Positions 62,012-64,000 of a stretch of DNA of 64,000 nt are shown piece after piece. Source of the stretch: Chryseobacterium culicis (GTDB lineage Bacteria > Bacteroidota > Bacteroidia > Flavobacteriales > Weeksellaceae); NCBI RefSeq assembly GCF_900108365.1, contig NZ_FNWQ01000002.1, positions 310,001 to 374,000 on the forward strand. Direction: 5' to 3'. The notes under the pieces were generated by a model. It searched no databases, was not told where the DNA came from, and worked only from the letters and a program-made list of their open reading frames with translations. Every line of letters begins with the position of its first letter. Within the stretch, counting starts at the first letter, position 1. Position numbers and translations under genes: made by a program.

Positions 62012-63367
62012 CTATTGGTCTGCTTCCACATTTTGCGCGGCATTTTCCTTTTCAACCAAAACATACTGGGAAGAAATCCACCCAATGATCTGACTGATTA
62101 TTTTCATGATCATTTCAAATTCAGTTACAGCAGTTACTCCCGGTACGAGCTTCACAGCGGGTTTGGGTAATGGCTGTGGTAAAATAAGACCGTTTACCGG
62201 CGGATTAGTGCCTGCTGCAGGAATACCGTTATACATCCCGACATGCTGCACGGACAACTGAAGCATGTAGTCCTGTAAAGTCTGAGGAGGTGTTTTGATG
62301 GTAATCGAAGAGCTGCTTGTGTGCTGAAGCTGGCCCGGTAGCGATTGGTTTTGTATTCTCGTATAGCTGGCTCCTGAACTGGAAGAATTACTAATCGCCA
62401 TTTTTTGTAAAGCTTTTAGTATGGAGGCTGTCATATTTGTAGTAGCCTGGCCATATATAGTGGCTATTTTCGCCAGTTCTGATACCGTCCATGCATGAGG
62501 TACAACATCAAGGTCATTCCAATGCATCGTATTCCAGCTTTGGTAAGTACCTGTCTGCTGCTGCCATCCCGGGGGCAGCGGTGGGAATTTACTGTTGAAA
62601 AGATCGGCAAATTTTGCTTCTCCCGGTGTTGGTCCTGCCGTAGGGTAAACAAGCGTTACTCCGAAAGCATTCAGATCTTTATTTTCTTTGAGATAAAGAG
62701 CCAGGGTAGGAGATAATGCTCCCGCCAGGCTGTGTCCGCAAAATATAATAGCTGTTCCCGGTTCCGGATGTAACCCTGCAAGAAATTGCTGCAGGGTTGT
62801 ATTGGGAGAAGCTGCATTATTGGGGCTGATAAGTTCTAAAAGGATGCTTACACCAGTAGCTGTCCCTTTTGAAATATAAGGGTCTGTATTATTATATGCC
62901 GATGGAGCGAAATTGGAAGGATTATACGTTGTCCAGTTTACCACTTCGGCAACTGAGAAATCTTCTGTTTCCCAATCGTACAGTGAAGAAGGATTAGTGG
63001 CTGCAATAGCCACAACGTAGGTAGGCAATGTAGGCCCTCCAGGAAATGCAACTGATTCAGACTTTACTACATATAATGCATTGTCTGCAACACCGGTAGG
63101 AATCCCTTTTTTATCTTTTTCTTCGATCAGGGCAGGACCCCAGACAAGTTCCCAGCTTCCTAATACCGGAAGAACAGAAGGGTCTGCTGTAGAAGGTGTC
63201 GTCTGGCCCATTATTTTAACTGGCGGAACATTGTTAAAATAAAATGATAGATCATACTGAAGCTGTTCCTGCAGCTGGATGCCCAAACCGTTGTAGCCTC
63301 CTGCACGGTTGGCAAGACCTGCCATACCAAAAACCTGTTGATAGGCGTCTAAAGATGGATTTGTCAT
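62012..63367 (-). CDS. Class 3 lipase-family protein
   Basis: A 451-residue alpha/beta hydrolase. The nucleophile elbow is G-H-S213-L-A-G (usually G-H-S-L-G-G), preceded by I-I-F-C. N-D-L-D-V-V-P-H-A-W supplies the lipase_3 acid region (compare D-x-V-P), and a late His in S-V-Q-H-V-G-M-Y completes a plausible triad. There is no N-terminal signal peptide and no C-terminal type IX sorting domain, so location is unclear. Proline-rich C-terminal part. It interrupts the usual pyrH-frr pair. Confidence 0.82.
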   Translation of the reverse strand: MTNPSLDAYQQVFGMAGLANRAGGYNGLGIQLQEQLQYDLSFYFNNVPPVKIMGQTTPSTADPSVLPVLGSWELVWGPALIEEKDKKGIPTGVADNALYVVKSESVAFPGGPTLPTYVVAIAATNPSSLYDWETEDFSVAEVVNWTTYNPSNFAPSAYNNTDPYISKGTATGVSILLELISPNNAASPNTTLQQFLAGLHPEPGTAIIFCGHSLAGALSPTLALYLKENKDLNAFGVTLVYPTAGPTPGEAKFADLFNSKFPPLPPGWQQQTGTYQSWNTMHWNDLDVVPHAWTVSELAKIATIYGQATTNMTASILKALQKMAISNSSSSGASYTRIQNQSLPGQLQHTSSSSITIKTPPQTLQDYMLQLSVQHVGMYNGIPAAGTNPPVNGLILPQPLPKPAVKLVPGVTAVTEFEMIMKIISQIIGWISSQYVLVEKENAAQNVEADQ

Positions 63368-63812
63368 GATGTGATTGGTTTTAAATTAGTTTTAGATTTT
63401 TAATTAATTAAGAAATGTCTTCGCTAAGACTTTCCGTTTATTCTGGTAAACATTCCATTTAAAATATCTGTCAATGTTTCGTTTAAAAGAATAGAGTAAA
63501 GGAAGCTATTAAAAATGATATCACACTAAGTAGAAATAACCAAAATTTAGGATCGGTATTTTTACCGGAAGCTTTTGCTTTAAATTGGATTTTAACTGAA
63601 AAAACAAGTTTCTTTTTCCAAAGAGAAGATAAGTACACAAAATCCATGTTGGAAATAGCTATTATTTGAAAACAATCATTATTTTTGCACCACTGAATAA
63701 TAAAAATTAGTTTAAAAGCAGTAAAAACATACTTGATATTAATGATGTTTTTTTATTTAACTGATTTTAAACGTATTAATAGATGTGTAATTTATCAAAC
63801 TTTAATATAATA
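63368..63812. other. Intergenic region between lipase and frr, with an frr promoter motif
   Basis: 445 bp, AT-rich, no ORF or RNA gene seen. TATTTTTG (63680-63687) is an exact -7 match and would give frr a leader of about 120 nt. A short CGGTA-TTTT-TACCG hairpin lies near 63555. No good -33 motif was found. Confidence 0.5.
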
Positions 63813-64000
63813 ATGGAAGAATTAGATCTTATATTAGAATCTGTAAAACAAGACATGGATGCAGCTGTAAAGCACCTGGATCACGCATTTCAAAGAATTA
63901 GAGCAGGACGTGCTTCTACGGCAATGGTTCAGGATGTAATGGTAGAATATTATGGAGCAATGACTCCTATCAACCAGGTTGCGAATGTTTCTGTTCCGGA
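63813..64000 (+). CDS. frr: Ribosome recycling factor (C-terminus off the right edge)
   Basis: First 62 codons of Frr from the ATG at 63813. The N-terminal helix (A-F-Q-R-I-R-A-G-R-A-S) and V-E-Y-Y-G-A-M-T-P-I-N-Q-V-A-N are the conserved RRF motifs. The factor dissociates ribosomes after termination, together with EF-G. Partial only because of the window edge. Confidence 0.95.
   Translation, partial: MEELDLILESVKQDMDAAVKHLDHAFQRIRAGRASTAMVQDVMVEYYGAMTPINQVANVSVP

Overview
The window looks like a chromosomal segment of a flavobacterium, most likely Chryseobacterium or a close relative. The evidence is AT-rich DNA, few Shine-Dalgarno sequences, and promoters of the Bacteroidetes type (TTTG, about 20 bp, TAnnTTTG) at several gene starts. 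It also encodes the type IX secretion protein PorQ, a lipoprotein TamA homologue (TamL type), TonB-dependent receptors, and signal peptides ending in Ala-Gln. No phage, plasmid or CRISPR locus was seen. The only mobile-type gene is a REP-associated (HUH) transposase at 46.2-46.7 kb. Most of the content is ordinary chromosome; the accessory signals are concentrated in intergenic DNA.

Layout. 0-3 kb: a SWIM/SNF2 helicase cut by the left edge. 3-11 kb: a small detoxification and regulation region with an SDR oxidoreductase, three AraC-type regulators, two MFS exporters and an HD hydrolase. 11.3-12.6 kb: DNA photolyase. 12.7-19.1 kb: a minus-strand cluster, probably for metal or metallophore handling (small Cys/His/Met-rich exported protein, TonB-dependent siderophore-type receptor, two ABC-2/DUF3526-like permeases, ATPase). 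19.2-20.2 kb: zinc alcohol dehydrogenase. 20.2-21.2 kb: about 1 kb without genes that holds five plus-strand terminator hairpins, some preceded by promoter motifs, followed by tRNA-Arg(CCT). 21.6-28.9 kb: a six-gene phosphorelay operon (two hybrid kinases, two single-domain response regulators, CheR, CheB) with no chemoreceptor. 29.0-35.6 kb: a MarR-type regulator with an evident operator, an S41 protease, two alpha/beta hydrolases, an NAD-binding protein and a methyltransferase. 35.7-38.5 kb: uvrA. 38.9-42.9 kb: a candidate micro-gene, a BtuB-like receptor with a DUF2490 protein, and small proteins. 43.0-49.7 kb: a fatty-acid beta-oxidation operon (marR-fadN-fadA-fadE) interrupted by the transposase and its palindromes. 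49.8-54.6 kb: iron-type ABC transporter parts, a TlpA-like thioredoxin lipoprotein, a PaaE-like reductase and a SanA-like protein. 54.6-64 kb: tamL, an rRNA methyltransferase, a ytxH/holin-like envelope cluster, cmk, porQ, pyrH, a class 3 lipase and the start of frr.

Most promising signals: (1) the tandem array of very short terminator-ended units at 20.39-21.18 kb; (2) the REP-type transposase and four matching palindromes nested in the fad operon; (3) two very long TATGCATGCATA-centred palindromes in front of the fad regulator; (4) a 16-codon micro-gene with its own promoter and terminator at 38.86-39.01 kb; (5) the CheR/CheB phosphorelay without chemoreceptors; (6) the metal-type cluster with its small Cys/His/Met-rich protein. 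All functional statements are read from sequence motifs and family knowledge; no database search was run.
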